A stretch of 64,000 bases of DNA, taken from NCBI GenBank assembly GCA_035610365.1, contig CM069438.1, positions 47,612,837 to 47,676,836 on the forward strand. Direction: 5' to 3'. A program made the translations under genes and the position numbers. This document shows, one piece after another, positions 1-11,400 of the stretch. This DNA comes from Aquatica leii. Its lineage: Eukaryota > Arthropoda > Insecta > Coleoptera > Lampyridae. The notes under the pieces are model-generated. The model did no database searches and was not told the DNA's origin. It saw nothing but the letters and a program-made list of their open reading frames with translations. The stretch's first letter is position 1. Each line of letters opens with the position of its first letter.

Positions 1-1440
1 GTAAGTAGAAGATAGACACTTTTCAATAAGAGGAACCAAACTCAAGTCCTTGCCATGTTGAGACAGAATCTGTTTGATAATAATAAGCGAATCCTTAATA
101 GGAACTTTAGTAAAAAGTGAAGTAACATCAAAGCTCACGAGAAGATCTTGGGGTTCAAGTTTTATAGTTTCTAGACGTTGAATAAAAATGCTGAGAGTTG
201 AGGATGTGAGAAGAGGTTTTACCTGTAAACTCGCAAAGAATGTTGGACAAGAACTTGGCTAGCTTGTAAGTAGGAGATTGGATAGTACTAACGATAGGTC
301 GAAAAGGAATACCTTGTTTGTGAATTTTGGGAAGTCCGTATAGACGAGGTGGTTTAGAATCTGATGGGGTAAGTCGACGCTTAGTTTCAGGAGGTAGATT
401 GGAAGACTTGATGATTTGGCTAACCTCGCGTTCAATCCTCAAAGTGGGGTTATGGGTTAGAAGAGCGTAAGTTTCCTCAGACAAAATAGAATTGATTTTC
501 CTAACATAATCAATTTGGTTCAAAACTACAGTGGCGTTGCCTTTGTCGGCTGGAAGAACAATAATATCAGGGTTCTTACGAAGACTTTTTAGAGCTGACT
601 CTTCAGACTTAGAAATGTTGGATTTAGGAATTTTAGATGATTCAAGGATTTTGCCAGTGTTAATACGAATGGGATCTGAGATGTGGCGAGGGAGATGTCT
701 TATAGAAGACTCAACAGCACATAGAATATCTTCTTTAGGAATACGTTTGGGAGCAACCGCAAAATTCAAACCCTTAGAGAGCACCGATTCCTGTTCTGAA
801 GTGAGAACCAAACTAGATAAATTGACAACCGTCTTTACTGAGTTAGTAGAAGAAGAAGCTTTACGATTCTTGGATTCCAATAATTGAAACTTTTTGAGAT
901 GACCTTCAGTGGTTAGTCGTAGAGTAGTTTCAGACTGCTGGTAAGTAATGTTGTCAAAGAATTTCCAATCATTCGGGGATAGAGTGTTGGCCAACTCAAG
1001 ATGAAGATAAAAGAGTTGTTTGGAAATGGTGTCTAACTCTCGCCTAGTTTGCTTAATCCGTTCGCGTATCAACGCTAGACTAGCACGGTGTAGGATGTTT
1101 TTAGAAGAACGTGTCTGAATGTGGAACTTAATTTTGAGGAATGCAGGAATGATGTTGTGGTCACGACAGCGACTAAGAAAGGTTAAATTGCACAAAAGTT
1201 TGACGAGTTTGTGGCGAAGTTTGGAAAATACGGAGGTTTTAGAAGAAATATTCTCCCCGTAGAGATTATTAATGTAATAGCGAAGGCTTCCACGGCCGGA
1301 ATCTATACTAACATTAGAATGTCTTCCGGGTTTGGACCGTGTCATAGTTGCAACCGAAGCTGCCAACGTTTCGCCCACTTTCCTAAGGGGCTTCATCAGG
1401 GCGTGAGATAAATCGCAAAACTTAAACAAGCAATCGAAAT
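1..1440 (-). pseudogene. Penelope-like element copy 1 (cut by window edge, frameshifted)
   Basis: Penelope-like retroelement encoding a reverse transcriptase. Bases 1-1440 match 2782-4220 of copy 2 almost exactly, so this is a tandem copy in the same orientation, cut by the window start. The frame opens at 1429 and runs to 155. Around 184-189 copy 1 has one extra A relative to copy 2, which shifts the frame after the residues NSQHF and ends the protein at 424 aa, just before RT motif A. The RT core and GIY-YIG domain would lie beyond the window edge. Near-identity to copy 2 suggests recent tandem amplification, which is common for Penelope elements. The frameshift and homology are seen directly; an assembly error in the A run cannot be excluded. 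Confidence 0.9.
1347..1407 (-). ncRNA. Hammerhead-ribozyme-like motif, Penelope copy 1
   Basis: Read on the minus strand: CTGATGA, then a hairpin (GCCC-CTT, loop AGGA, AAG-bulge-GGGC), then GAAAC, then a second hairpin capped by TTCG. These are the conserved boxes and stems II and III of a hammerhead. Hammerheads are known from Penelope-like elements. There is one extra A between CTGATGA and stem II, no closing stem I is visible next to the boxes, and the cleavage triplet is unclear, so activity is not claimed. Confidence 0.6.
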
Positions 1441-1623
1441 CTAACTAAGAACTTCTCAAAAGTTAGGTTATCCACTTGTAAAACAAACCATAACCTAAAC
1501 TATGAAAAGGTAAGAAAGAAAACGATAACCTGAAAAAGCAAACGAAAATCTAACAAAGAGCCACTACTGAGTTAGGTAATCAACTTGTGAACCAAGCCAG
1601 ATTCTAAACTCTGTAGAAGTGAC
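1441..1623 (-). repeat. Penelope pLTR-type linker between tandem copies 1 and 2
   Basis: About 180 bp of non-coding, AT-rich sequence joins the 5' end of copy 1 to the 3' end of copy 2. The same sequence appears inverted downstream of copy 3 (6364-6545). It contains several variants of the words 'gttaggt' and 'gaaccaagccag'. In Penelope elements the repeated terminal segment of a tandem pair is called a pLTR, and this position and repetition fit that. Confidence 0.7.
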
Positions 1624-4209
1624 TTAAGAAGAAATAGTCTCCGTATTTAAAGGAAAAGGATCGTCACGGATGATTAAACTCGACCCTGATTGGGTTACGG
1701 TTGCTAGGGGGCGTGTTTTTGATAAATGACTAATAACCGGGAACCAAAGAGGGGATATTTCGAAACCATGATCGCGATTGAAGTTATTAGGGTGTTTGAT
1801 GATTTCTATGCTTTCTCGGAATTTCCTGTTGAAAAAGAATGGAGATTTGGCAATCAACGAAACATTATCAAAATCTATCTTGTGACCTGTAGTAAAATGA
1901 TGTTCAGCAACCGCAGACTTGGAAGTATACCTTTTCCTTATACAACGATCATGTTCTGAAATGCGAGTAATGACGGAACGACCGGTTTCACCAATGTAGA
2001 CTAAACCACAAGAACAGGGAATTTGGTATACACCTTGAGATGAAAGTGTAGGAAATTTGTCTTTGGGAGAAGGAAGAATCTGAGAGATTTTGCCTGTCGA
2101 GTTGAATATGGGTTTAATACCATTCTTACGAAGGAGTTTCCCTATTTGATCTGTAACCTTGTGAATGTAGGGTAAAAAAGCCAACTTCGGGTTAGATTCG
2201 GGAATAGAAATGTCCTTAGGTAATCGAGTACGTGGATGTAAACGACGATTAATAACTCTATGAATATCTCGCTTAACATAACCATTGTTCACTAAGGTTC
2301 TAGTAAGATGACGGAGTTCTGAGTCTAGGTTCTCAGGTTGACAAATAGAAAAGGCACGATGGACCAAAGATTCAATAACAGAACGTTTCTGTGCAGGATG
2401 ATGATGAGACGAAGCATGAAGGTATCTGTCCGTATGGGTGGGTTTGCGATAAACAGAATGGCCTAGAAGTCCGTCGGGCTTACGAGTCACAAGAACGTCA
2501 AGAAATGGAAGAGAACCATTACTTTCGATTTCCATAGTAAATTTGATATCTAAGTGTTGATTGTTAAGATGATCAAGAAACTTAGACAATTCAAGATGAC
2601 CATGAGACCAAACAATAAACGTGTCGTCAACATATCTAAACCACACTTTAGGTTTTAATATTGATGATTCCAAAGCAACGGTTTCAAAAGATTCCATAAA
2701 AATGTTAGCTACAACAGGTGATAGAGGAGAACCCATAGCAGCACCAGAAACTTGTTCGTAAAACTTATTATCAAATTGGAAGTAAGTAGAAGATAGACAC
2801 TTTTCAATAAGAGGAACCAAACTCAAGTCCTTGCCATGTTGAGACAGAATCTGTTTGATAATAATAAGCGAATCCTTAATAGGAACTTTAGTAAAAAGTG
2901 AAGTAACATCAAAGCTCACGAGAAGATCTTGGGGTTCAAGTTTTATAGTTTCTAGACGTTGAATAAAATGCTGAGAGTTGAGGATGTGAGAAGAGGTTTT
3001 ACCTGTAAACTCGCAAAGAATGTTGGACAAGAACTTGGCTAGCTTGTAAGTAGGAGATTGGATAGTACTAACGATAGGTCGAAAAGGAATACCTTGTTTG
3101 TGAATTTTGGGAAGTCCGTATAGACGAGGTGGTTTAGAATCTGATGGGGTAAGTCGACGCTTAGTTTCAGGAGGTAGATTGGAAGACTTGATGATTTGGC
3201 TAACCTCGCGTTCAATCCTCAAAGTGGGGTTATGGGTTAGAAGAGCGTAAGTTTCCTCAGACAAAATAGAATTGATTTTCCTAACATAATCAATTTGGTT
3301 CAAAACTACAGTGGCGTTGCCTTTGTCGGCTGGAAGAACAATAATATCAGGGTTCTTACGAAGACTTTTTAGAGCTGACTCTTCAGACTTAGAAATGTTG
3401 GATTTAGGAATTTTAGATGATTCAAGGATTTTGCCAGTGTTAATACGAATGGGATCTGAGATGTGGCGAGGGAGATGTCTTATAGAAGACTCAACAGCAC
3501 ATAGAATATCTTCTTTAGGAATACGTTTGGGAGCAACCGCAAAATTCAAACCCTTAGAGAGCACCGATTCCTGTTCTGAAGTGAGAACCAAACTAGATAA
3601 ATTGACAACCGTCTTTACTGAGTTAGTAGAAGAAGAAGCTTTACGATTCTTGGATTCCAATAATTGAAACTTTTTGAGATGACCTTCAGTGGTTAGTCGT
3701 AGAGTAGTTTCAGACTGCTGGTAAGTAATGTTGTCAAAGAATTTCCAATCATTCGGGGATAGAGTGTTGGCCAACTCAAGATGAAGATAAAAGAGTTGTT
3801 TGGAAATGGTGTCTAACTCTCGCCTAGTTTGCTTAATCCGTTCGCGTATCAACGCTAGACTAGCACGGTGTAGGATGTTTTTAGAAGAACGTGTCTGAAT
3901 GTGGAACTTAATTTTGAGGAATGCAGGAATGATGTTGTGGTCACGACAGCGACTAAGAAAGGTTAAATTGCACAAAAGTTTGACGAGTTTGTGGCGAAGT
4001 TTGGAAAATACGGAGGTTTTAGAAGAAATATTCTCCCCGTAGAGATTATTAATGTAATAGCGAAGGCTTCCACGGCCGGAATCTATACTAACATTAGAAT
4101 GTCTTCCGGGTTTGGACCGTGTCATAGTTGCAACCGAAGCTGCCAACGTTTCGCCCACTTTCCTAAGGGGCTTCATCAGGGCGTGAGATAAATCGCAAAA
4201 CTTAAACAA
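1624..4209 (-). CDS. Penelope-like element copy 2, RT plus GIY-YIG endonuclease, intact
   Basis: Uninterrupted 861-aa reading frame, a plausible length for a Penelope protein. Order: a charged N-terminal region of about 300 aa; the reverse transcriptase palm, with motif A FDVTSLFT (Asp at about 434), motif B MGSPLSPVVANIF and motif C RYVDDTF (YVDD at about 526-529); then a C-terminal GIY-YIG nuclease (about 715-830) with the telltale CSCGLVYIGETGR. Penelope RTs are related to telomerase RT, and the endonuclease nicks target DNA for primed reverse transcription. The listed start lies in a hammerhead-like RNA motif, so the true initiator may be a later Met. This is the only one of the three copies that is open throughout, so it is the candidate source copy. 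Confidence 0.93.
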   Translation of the reverse strand: MFKFCDLSHALMKPLRKVGETLAASVATMTRSKPGRHSNVSIDSGRGSLRYYINNLYGENISSKTSVFSKLRHKLVKLLCNLTFLSRCRDHNIIPAFLKIKFHIQTRSSKNILHRASLALIRERIKQTRRELDTISKQLFYLHLELANTLSPNDWKFFDNITYQQSETTLRLTTEGHLKKFQLLESKNRKASSSTNSVKTVVNLSSLVLTSEQESVLSKGLNFAVAPKRIPKEDILCAVESSIRHLPRHISDPIRINTGKILESSKIPKSNISKSEESALKSLRKNPDIIVLPADKGNATVVLNQIDYVRKINSILSEETYALLTHNPTLRIEREVSQIIKSSNLPPETKRRLTPSDSKPPRLYGLPKIHKQGIPFRPIVSTIQSPTYKLAKFLSNILCEFTGKTSSHILNSQHFIQRLETIKLEPQDLLVSFDVTSLFTKVPIKDSLIIIKQILSQHGKDLSLVPLIEKCLSSTYFQFDNKFYEQVSGAAMGSPLSPVVANIFMESFETVALESSILKPKVWFRYVDDTFIVWSHGHLELSKFLDHLNNQHLDIKFTMEIESNGSLPFLDVLVTRKPDGLLGHSVYRKPTHTDRYLHASSHHHPAQKRSVIESLVHRAFSICQPENLDSELRHLTRTLVNNGYVKRDIHRVINRRLHPRTRLPKDISIPESNPKLAFLPYIHKVTDQIGKLLRKNGIKPIFNSTGKISQILPSPKDKFPTLSSQGVYQIPCSCGLVYIGETGRSVITRISEHDRCIRKRYTSKSAVAEHHFTTGHKIDFDNVSLIAKSPFFFNRKFRESIEIIKHPNNFNRDHGFEISPLWFPVISHLSKTRPLATVTQSGSSLIIRDDPFPLNTETISS
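4127..4187 (-). ncRNA. Hammerhead-like motif, Penelope copy 2
   Basis: Same sequence as the motif at 1347-1407, lying in the first codons of the copy-2 reading frame. The element's RNA therefore overlaps coding and structured functions here. Confidence 0.6.
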
Positions 4210-4239
4210 GCAATCGAAATCTAACTAAGAACTTCTCAA

Positions 4240-6363
4240 TTGGAAATTCTTTGACAACATTACTTACCAGCAGTCTGAAACTACTCTACGACTAACCACT
4301 GAAGGTCATCTCAAAAAGTTTCAATTATTGGAATCCAAGAATCGTAAAGCTTCTTCTTCTACTAACTCAGTAAAGACGGTTGTCAATTTATCTAGTTTGG
4401 TTCTCACTTCAGAACAGGAATCGGTGCTCTCTAAGGGTTTGAATTTTGCGGTTGCTCCCAAACGTATTCCTAAAGAAGATATTCTATGTGCTGTTGAGTC
4501 TTCTATAAGACATCTCCCTCGCCACATCTCAGATCCCATTCGTATTAACACTGGCAAAATCCTTGAATCATCTAAAATTCCTAAATCCAACATTTCTAAG
4601 TCTGAAGAGTCAGCTCTAAAAAGTCTTCGTAAGAACCCTGATATTATTGTTCTTCCAGCCGACAAAGGCAACGCCACTGTAGTTTTGAACCAAATTGATT
4701 ATGTTAGGAAAATCAATTCTATTTTGTCTGAGGAAACTTACGCTCTTCTAACCCATAACCCCACTTTGAGGATTGAACGCGAGGTTAGCCAAATCATCAA
4801 GTCTTCCAATCTACCTCCTGAAACTAAGCGTCGACTTACCCCATCAGATTCTAAACCACCTCGTCTATACGGACTTCCCAAAATTCACAAACAAGGTATT
4901 CCTTTTCGACCTATCGTTAGTACTATCCAATCTCCTACTTACAAGCTAGCCAAGTTCTTGTCCAACATTCTTTGCGAGTTTACAGGTAAAACCTCTTCTC
5001 ACATCCTCAACTCTCAGCATTTTATTCAACGTCTAGAAACTATAAAACTTGAACCCCAAGATCTTCTCGTGAGCTTTGATGTTACTTCACTTTTTACTAA
5101 AGTTCCTATTAAGGATTCGCTTATTATTATCAAACAGATTCTGTCTCAACATGGCAAGGACTTGAGTTTGGTTCCTCTTAGTGAAAAGTGTCTATCTTCT
5201 ACTTACTTCCAATTTGATAATAAGTTTTACGAACAAGTTTCTGGTGCTGCTATGGGTTCTCCTCTATCACCTGTTGTAGCTAACATTTTTATGGAATCTT
5301 TTGAAACCGTTGCTTTGGAATCATCAATATTAAAACCTAAAGTGTGGTTTAGATATGTTGACGACACGTTTATTGTTTGGTCTCATGGTCATCTTGAATT
5401 GTCTAAGTTTCTTGATCATCTTAACAATCAACACTTAGATATCAAATTTACTATGGAAATCGAAAGTAATGGTTCTCTTCCATTTCTTGACGTTCTTGTG
5501 ACTCGTAAGCCCGACGGACTTCTAGGCCATTCTGTTTATCGCAAACCCACCCATACGGACAGATACCTTCATGCTTCGTCTCATCATCATCCTGCACAGA
5601 AACGTTCTGTTATTGAATCTTTGGTCCATCGTGCCTTTTCTATTTGTCAACCTGAGAACCTAGACTCAGAACTCCGTCATCTTACTAGAACCTTAGTGAA
5701 CAATGGTTATGTTAAGCGAGATATTCATAGAGTTATTAATCGTCGTTTACATCCACGTACTCGATTACCTAAGGACATTTCTATTCCTGAATCTAACCTG
5801 AAGTTGGCTTTTTACCCTACATTCACAAGGTTACAGATCAAATAGGGAAACTCCTTCGTAAGAATGGTATTAAACCCATATTCAACTCGACAGGCAAAAT
5901 CTCTCAGATTCTTCCTTCTCCCAAAGACAAATTTCCTACACTTTCATCTCAAGGTGTATACCAAATTCCCTGTTCTTGTGGTTTAGTCTACATTGGTGAA
6001 ACCGGTCGTTCCGTCATTACTCGCATTTCAGAACATGATCGTTGTATAAGGAAAAGGTATACTTCCAAGTCTGCGGTTGCTGAACATCATTTTACTACAG
6101 GTCACAAGATAGATTTTGATAATGTTTCGTTGATTGCCAAATCTCCATTCTTTTTCAACAGGAAATTCCGAGAAAGCATAGAAATCATCAAACACCCTAA
6201 TAACTTCAATCGCGATCATGGTTTCGAAATATCCCCTCTTTGGTTCCCGGTTATTAGTCATTTATCAAAAACACGCCCCCTAGCAACCGTAACCCAATCA
6301 GGGTCGAGTTTAATCATCCGTGACGATCCTTTTCCTTTAAATACGGAGACTATTTCTTCTTAA
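4240..6363 (+). pseudogene. Penelope-like element copy 3, inverted, 5'-truncated, frameshifted
   Basis: This is the reverse complement of copy 2 from about 3748 down to 1624, joined abruptly at 4239/4240 so that copies 2 and 3 diverge from a head-to-head junction. The N-terminal 150 or so codons are missing. An open stretch of 505 aa (4328-5845) covers the RT core with YVDD. Near 5808 a run of six T in copy 2 is five T here, which shifts the frame and separates the RT from the GIY-YIG part (about 5846-6363). One visible substitution, Ile to Ser, lies before EKCLSS. A 5'-truncated inverted partner is a recognised Penelope insertion pattern. Confidence 0.9.
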
Positions 6364-6674
6364 GTCACTTCTACAGAGTTTAGAATCTGGCTTGGTTCAC
6401 AAGTTGATTACCTAACTCAGTAGTGGCTCTTTGTTAGATTTTCGTTTGCTTTTTCAGGTTATCGTTTTCTTTCTTACCTTTTCATAGTTTAGGTTATGGT
6501 TTGTTTTACAAGTGGATAACTTTTGAGAAGTTCTTAGTTAGATTTCGATTGCTTGTTTAAGTTTTGCGATTTATCTCACGCCCTGATGAAGCCCCTTAGG
6601 AAAGTGGGCGAAACGTTGGCAGCTTCGGTTGCAACTATGACACGGTCCAAACCCGGAAGACATTCTAATGTTAG
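6364..6674 (+). repeat. Terminal pLTR-like segment of Penelope copy 3
   Basis: Non-coding tail of copy 3, the reverse complement of about 1314-1623, so it includes the linker plus the start of the next 5' end. Homology stops at about 6674, after 'cattctaatgttag'. It carries one hammerhead-like motif at 6575-6635. The 85 bp that follow (6675-6759) are unique and show nothing recognisable. Confidence 0.75.
6575..6635 (+). ncRNA. Hammerhead-like motif, Penelope copy 3
   Basis: CTGATGA at 6583-6589 and GAAA at 6610-6613 bracket a 19-nt hairpin. A second hairpin with loop TTCG ends in CAAC at 6632-6635. Identical to the copies at 1347-1407 and 4127-4187. It lies downstream of the protein, as expected for a repeated terminal segment. 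Confidence 0.6.
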
Positions 6675-6759
6675 TTTACATATCCAGTCGACAAGTAACA
6701 TTAGAATAGTTATGGAACCAAGTTAAGAAGAATCATTCCAAAATAAAAAGTTCTTTTCA

Positions 6760-8042
6760 TTTTTTTTGCTAATCTCTGGCTTCAATTCTAAATTATGCAT
6801 AATAATATATTTGTTTTTTCGTACGTTTATAATTTGATATAAAAGTTAGCCTAAGTTAGGACATCCCTACATTTTATAACATTTTTTTGACTTATTATGC
6901 GTATATTTAGTCCACGTTTGTTTGTACCGACCTTTTAACTTTAGCTGGGTTGCTTCCGTAACCAGGACCCTTTTATTAAAGTCTTTAATTATAAACTAAT
7001 TGCTTGATTAATTTAAATTATGTAATAATCTTGTTTTTACATTCAGTTAGAAGACCTCTTCGCCGGTTCTTCCCCTCCTACTGCTGGATTCATCGAACAG
7101 GCAAAATTTCGGGTAAGATTTTACGAGTTATGCTCGAATAACAATCACATTTAATTTTTATTTACTGTGTCTGTTATTTAGCTTACTGTAGCCTTCCGAT
7201 ATATCGACAGTATGCAGTGTATAACTATCTTAATACCACGTGAAGGGAGGTAATTAACTTGATCACAGCCAGAAGTCAATTTGCCCATCTAACAAATGTT
7301 AGTCGCTGACATGATAAACGTCTAATTAGTACGATTTAATTCTTGCATCCGTGTATATGTCTTAATAAATACGCAATTAAGCTTAATTCAAGTTTTTTGA
7401 AGTAACAAATACGTGAGAGTTACCAAACTTGCTCTGTGATAATAAAAGAAAAATTACATCTTGTCGTGAAATAGAAATGCATTTTTACCACAGCGATTCT
7501 ATCACATGCAAAATTTCGAAATCGGATACTTTAAGATTTTTAAATGTGGATATCATTATAACGTTAACCAGAACGGAAATTAAGTGAGAGAAAACTAAAA
7601 TAGTAGACGTATTTTGACAATAATGTTTGCTTTAATATAACAATTTGTAACAGGTTAACAAACGCGATCGCGTTTTTATTACATAATTTTTACGTTATTA
7701 CAATTAAACTTTTTACTTATACTTTTTGATGTAGGTAACAATGAAAATTTAGAGTTACTCTGTATATTCTAGTTATATTCCTAAGTTATATTCTTATAGG
7801 AGCTTATAGTCTAAAATTCACGTATGTTGTTGATATAATTAACATTATTTATCTTGGAGCACAAATTTGATAAACAGTGGGAAATCAAACAGAATAGAAA
7901 ATTTTGAAAAAGTACGTTGGTAATAAAAAAAATTTAAGATTGGCAACCATAAAATATTTTGTGTTGGCAACATTGGCAACAGTAACAATTCAAAAACGAC
8001 AATACGTTATTTTACAAAAAATTGGTTTTTTGATATTTTTGA
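6760..8042 (+). repeat. Segmental duplication unit 1: MIS12 upstream flank, gene absent
   Basis: Nearly the whole of 6760-8042 matches 12563-13835, with scattered substitutions and small indels. In the second unit this sequence leads directly into the MIS12 start codon at 13840. Here the match ends within about 10 bp of where that codon would be and a Gypsy fragment follows. No coding potential is seen in this stretch. Confidence 0.85.
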
Positions 8043-8231
8043 TTCCTGCGCAATATGTGAATTAACTGTAATGATGCCGCGTACATCACCTCGAGAACGT
8101 CGAGAAAAGCAATTGGAAGTTCCAAGCCTACGACAGACTATCGAGTGTTTCGAATCTCAAAAGCAGACACCACTGATTATTCTCGATGTGGACGGATCGA
8201 AAATATGTTATAACGTAAGGCGTTCTCTATA
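8043..8231 (+). repeat. Gypsy pol fragment filling the place of MIS12
   Basis: About 190 bp closely resembling 17436-17622 of the plus-strand Gypsy element (for example the shared run 'cgagtgtttcgaatctcaaa'), that is, the stretch between RNase H and integrase. It is flanked on both sides by duplicated MIS12-locus sequence, so it replaces the MIS12 body in unit 1. Confidence 0.8.
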
Positions 8232-8430
8232 GATACCATTTTATTGCCTAAACTACAGTTTTTTTTACACAAAAACTATAAGCCGTTTTATCTAACTACA
8301 GTTTTGTCATTTCCGTATTTTTTTAAATTTGGTACTCAAATAACGTAAAAATTATGTAATAAAAACGCGATCTGGTGACTGTGTGGAAGGTCACGCGTTC
8401 GATTTTTCAACAAAAACATTTCCATAACTG
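8232..8430 (+). repeat. Segmental duplication unit 1: MIS12 downstream flank
   Basis: Matches about 14845-15030, downstream of MIS12 in unit 2 (shared 'tgcctaaactacag' and 'aaaaacgcgatctggtg'). The match ends near 8430, where a LINE begins. Confidence 0.8.
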
Positions 8431-11400
8431 CAGAGTTAAGTGTCCCTGGAGGAAAGAAGAAGGTAATCTTAACGTCGGAGAAGAACAAGAAGCGCCACCA
8501 GACACGGTGAAACGACTCATCTCATCAGCCAACAGAAAACATCTCATCCTTGGGGTAGACGCCAATGCTCACAACACCGCCTGGGGAAGGAACGATACCA
8601 ACGACCGAGGTGAGTCCCTTTACTAATATGATGGTAGCCAATAAGGGCAACCGCCCAATCTTTATAAACACTATAAAGCAGGAGGTTCTAGACTTAACCT
8701 TAGTGTCTACGGGGACTTCAAATCCATAAAGTGTTGGGAAGTGTCTGACGAGGCGTCCCTTTCTGATCACTGTTTGATCACGTTCAAGATGGAGGCTTGT
8801 TGCATGACCAACCAAACATACAGGGTTCCTAACAAGACCATAATTGGGAAGGATACAGAAGTATCCTACATCCTGGCATGAAGGAAATACCAAACAAAAT
8901 AAGATAAAATAAACGACTCGAAGATAGAAGTTAACTTCACAACGGAGGTCATAACGAGGGCCTTTGAGGTAAACTGTCCTCTCAAAACCAAAAAGACTAT
9001 AAGCAAAATACCTTAGAGGAACATTGAGCTAAAGCAAATTGCGTAGCAAAGCCAAAAGAGAGTTTAACAAATCAAAGAGAACACATTACTGGGAAGAGTA
9101 CCGTTACCAAGTTCAATGTGACACTTTGTAAATCAATCAAATCTTGAAGGACCTTTTGTGAGAACCTTGATGAAGCACCTGTCGCAAGCAACGTGCAGAA
9201 GGCTCTATCAGGAGGCAAACAAAGTAACATAGGTGCACACAAACGTGAAGATGGCACCTTAACGTCAACATTTCAAGAAACGGTGGAGGTTTTGATTAAA
9301 AAACATTTTCCAGTGTATAGCAGCTAGAGAAACAAAGATGTACAGAGGACCCATAAGGAGTAGAACTCTACTCAAACGGGAATGTCCCTTTGTCAACAAA
9401 ATTTCATTGCCTGATTGGATTAACCTTCAAACCTTTCAAGGCTTTTGGCCCCCATCTATTAGAGATTGGAGATTTTAACAGTCAAAGCTCCTTATGACTA
9501 TCAATTTGCCTATCACAAAAGCAAATCAACGATATCAGCTTTACATCAAATTGTAAAAACCATAGAGAAAACACATGAGTCAAAGGAAATAGCCCTATAA
9601 GTCTTTATGGACATAAAAGCGCCTTTGACAACGCCGCCTATGGTTCAATGACACACTCCCTCAGAAAGAGAGGAATAAAGGACTTTATCATTCAATGGAT
9701 AAACAACATATGCTGATGGGTAGACAGGTAATCGCCAGCATTTGTAGCGCCATCCATGAGGTAGGCACTACAAAAGCCTGCTCAACGGTGGGAGTCGTAT
9801 CCTCACTGTTCTTCTCGTTGGTAGTGGATGAACTACCAAACGATCTGAGTAGAGAGAGGTATAACGTTTTAGGCTATGCTGACGACATAACCATAACAGT
9901 GAGGGCAAGCATGACTCCATCGTAAGGGAGAGAATAGAAAATACCATCAACCTAACACGTAACTGGTGCTTCAAAGAGGACATGAACATAAACCCAAATA
10001 AAGCCACAATCGTTCCTTTTACTAAACGAAAAAATTTAAATATCTCCAGTATTCAGTTAAATATGGAACTACCATTCCCCTCTTCAAGTAGGTTAAATAC
10101 CTGGGGGTGACACTAAACCAAAAACTAACGTGGAAAAGTCACCTGTCTATAACGACCAACAAAGCTATAAAAACTTTATGGTCTTGTCGCCAAATGGTTG
10201 GCAAAGCGTGGGGTTTGAATCCTAGCATAACCAATTGGATCTACTAACAGGTCGTTAGACTTGGAGTTTTCTATGCATCTGCAGTTTGGTGGAAAAAAGT
10301 TGACCAAAGTACCGCACAAGTAAAACTGGGCAAAGGTGCAAAGGCTAGCATGTCTGCACACCATAGGCGCTATGAAATCAACACCCACAGCTGCGATGGA
10401 GATCGTTCTCAGCTTGGATCCCCTACCAGTAGCAATTAAGGAGGAAGCTATGCAGCAGGTTCTCAAACTACATGAGGATCAGCATTTCAAAGAAGGCAAC
10501 CTCAAAGATCATCTGGAAATTCTTAAAGCCGCTACTCTGTTGGACATGACCGCCGTAAGCAATCAGATGAACTCAAAAATGATCTTTGATCACAAATACA
10601 GAGTCAGGTTCCCCACTAGGAAACACTGGGTGGGAGGCACGGACTGCGTGTCGGGGTTTTCCCAAAAATGGTTCACAGATAGATCCAGAATAGAAAACGG
10701 TGGTGTAGGGGCAGGTGTTTCAGAAGACACGTATCCCTCAGTGCTTAAGTAACCATTTTCCAAGCAGAAGTAACAAACAAAATATATGCATCATGTCGGA
10801 CAGCCAAGCGGCATTAAAAGCACTACAAAGAAACAGCGTAAGATCACGCATTCTTCACTAGTGGCATCAATCCCTAAACCAGCTGGCGGACAAGAATAAA
10901 GTTGAACTTGTTTGGGTGCCAGGGCATGAGGGAATAGGAGGCAATGTGAAAGCAAGTCAGCAAGCAAAATTTCGTGCAGTACAACCTTTTATAGGGCCAT
11001 TTTCCATGTATGGCTTTAGACAAAGAGACTATCAGGAGGTTATCACCAACTAGACCAACTAAGAAATCAACAGAATTTGGAACAAAATGCTGGGTCTAAA
11101 ACATTACAAAAAGGTTAGCCCTAACAAAAAGAGGGAGAAGGAAGTTATAAAGTTAAGTAGAATTCACGCAGATACCACTTGAGTAAGATGGGACTGGTGG
11201 GTGAAGACACATGCAGGTAGTGTGGTGAAAAGCTAGAGCGTATAGACTACATGATCATGAGGTGACCAGCATTGTGCGTAAAGCGACAAAAACATCTAGA
11301 TTTCATATTCATCTCGGAAGAAAAATTACTAAACCTTCCAACCAGGGGCCTGATCGAATTCGTCAAAAACATAGATCTCTGCTGAGTCCAACGAGAGGGA

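Noticed and set aside
4321-4677. 118-aa open frame, repeated at 531-887 and 3311-3667
   Set aside because: Antisense shadow of the Penelope RT frame; it recurs only because the element recurs and has no protein-like conservation of its own.
6575-6635. A fully canonical self-cleaving hammerhead
   Set aside because: Stem I and the cleavage triplet cannot be placed next to the boxes and there is an extra A after CTGATGA, so only 'hammerhead-like' is claimed.
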